From Fimenecus sp045602655 (lineage in GTDB: Bacteria > Bacillota > Clostridia > Oscillospirales > Acutalibacteraceae): 5,541 nt of DNA. How positions within the stretch are numbered: position 1 is the stretch's first letter; each line of letters begins with the position of its first letter. Location of the stretch: contig JAZSBY010000015.1 of NCBI GenBank assembly GCA_045602655.1, forward strand, positions 1 to 5,541. The letters run 5' to 3'. A program made the translations under genes and the position numbers. The notes under the pieces are model-generated. The model was not told where the DNA came from, did no database searches, and was given only the letters and a program-made list of their open reading frames with translations. Positions 5,349-5,541 of this stretch are shown piece by piece.

Positions 5349-5541
5349 ATGGATTCTGAAAAGATGAACGGACAACTAATACATTCGGATGAATTAAAAA
5401 ATGTTCTGGATAAAATTTGTCAACATGAACAAGTTTATTCGATAGCATTATTTGATGTATTAGGGTTTTCAAAGTTGGTGAGTTCACAGGGCAATCAAGT
5501 GGTTTTAGATTTGTACAATAAATTGTTAGATATATTAGAGA
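5349..5541 (+). CDS. 5' end of a gene with a class III nucleotidyl cyclase-like motif, cut by the right edge
   Basis: The ATG at 5349 has AAGGAG (5333-5338) ten bases upstream and a good promoter at 5274-5302. The frame is open to the window end, giving 64 codons. Residues 30-63 read YSIALFDVLGFSKLVSSQG then a helix with LYNKLLDIL. The 'hydrophobic-x-F-D-hydrophobic-x-G-F-S' pattern resembles the first metal-binding strand of class III adenylate/guanylate cyclases (FxDxxGFT), with D36 in the place of the metal-binding aspartate. Similar N-termini occur in poorly characterised 'DILGF' proteins of phage and defence islands. There is no signal peptide or membrane segment, so it is probably cytoplasmic. 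The gene is certain enough; the cyclase assignment is tentative because the catalytic half lies outside the window. Confidence 0.75.
   Translation, partial: MDSEKMNGQLIHSDELKNVLDKICQHEQVYSIALFDVLGFSKLVSSQGNQVVLDLYNKLLDILE

Overview
The window looks like a piece of a low-to-moderate GC Clostridia (Bacillota) chromosome, probably an Oscillospiraceae/Ruminococcaceae-type gut anaerobe. The reasons are strong AGGAGG-type ribosome sites, sigma-A style promoters, a GHKL/LytTR two-component pair, a TnpV-family transposon protein, and short GC-rich palindromic elements like those scattered through such genomes. The family-level placement is inference.

Left part, minus strand (1-2319): a promoter at 2291-2319 drives a response regulator (LytTR type) followed one base later by its multi-pass membrane histidine kinase (HPK10/AgrC-like). 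The operon ends in a hairpin terminator at 169-211. Beyond that, a separate gene starts at base 80 and runs off the left edge.

Middle (2251-4450): a gene for a secreted, multi-domain Ig-like/InlB-like surface protein (2580-4394, plus strand) is divergent from the two-component operon. Its leader region holds several mutually exclusive inverted repeats, including a 73-bp element with perfect 9-bp ends. A second palindromic element lies just after its stop. A natural but unproven reading is that the two-component system controls this surface protein.

Right part (4495-5541): a compact one-gene unit (palindrome over the promoter, a 47-residue Com-like zinc-ribbon protein, and a textbook terminator) converges on tnpV. 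The ribosome site of tnpV is buried in a strong hairpin. After tnpV a new plus-strand gene starts at 5349 and runs off the right edge. Its N-terminus resembles the first motif of class III nucleotidyl cyclases. No transposase or recombinase is visible, so tnpV is either the edge or a remnant of a mobile element.

The least explained parts are the structured leader of the surface protein gene, the masked ribosome site of tnpV, the palindromic promoter of the zinc-ribbon gene and the truncated cyclase-like gene. No CRISPR array, tRNA or rRNA was seen.
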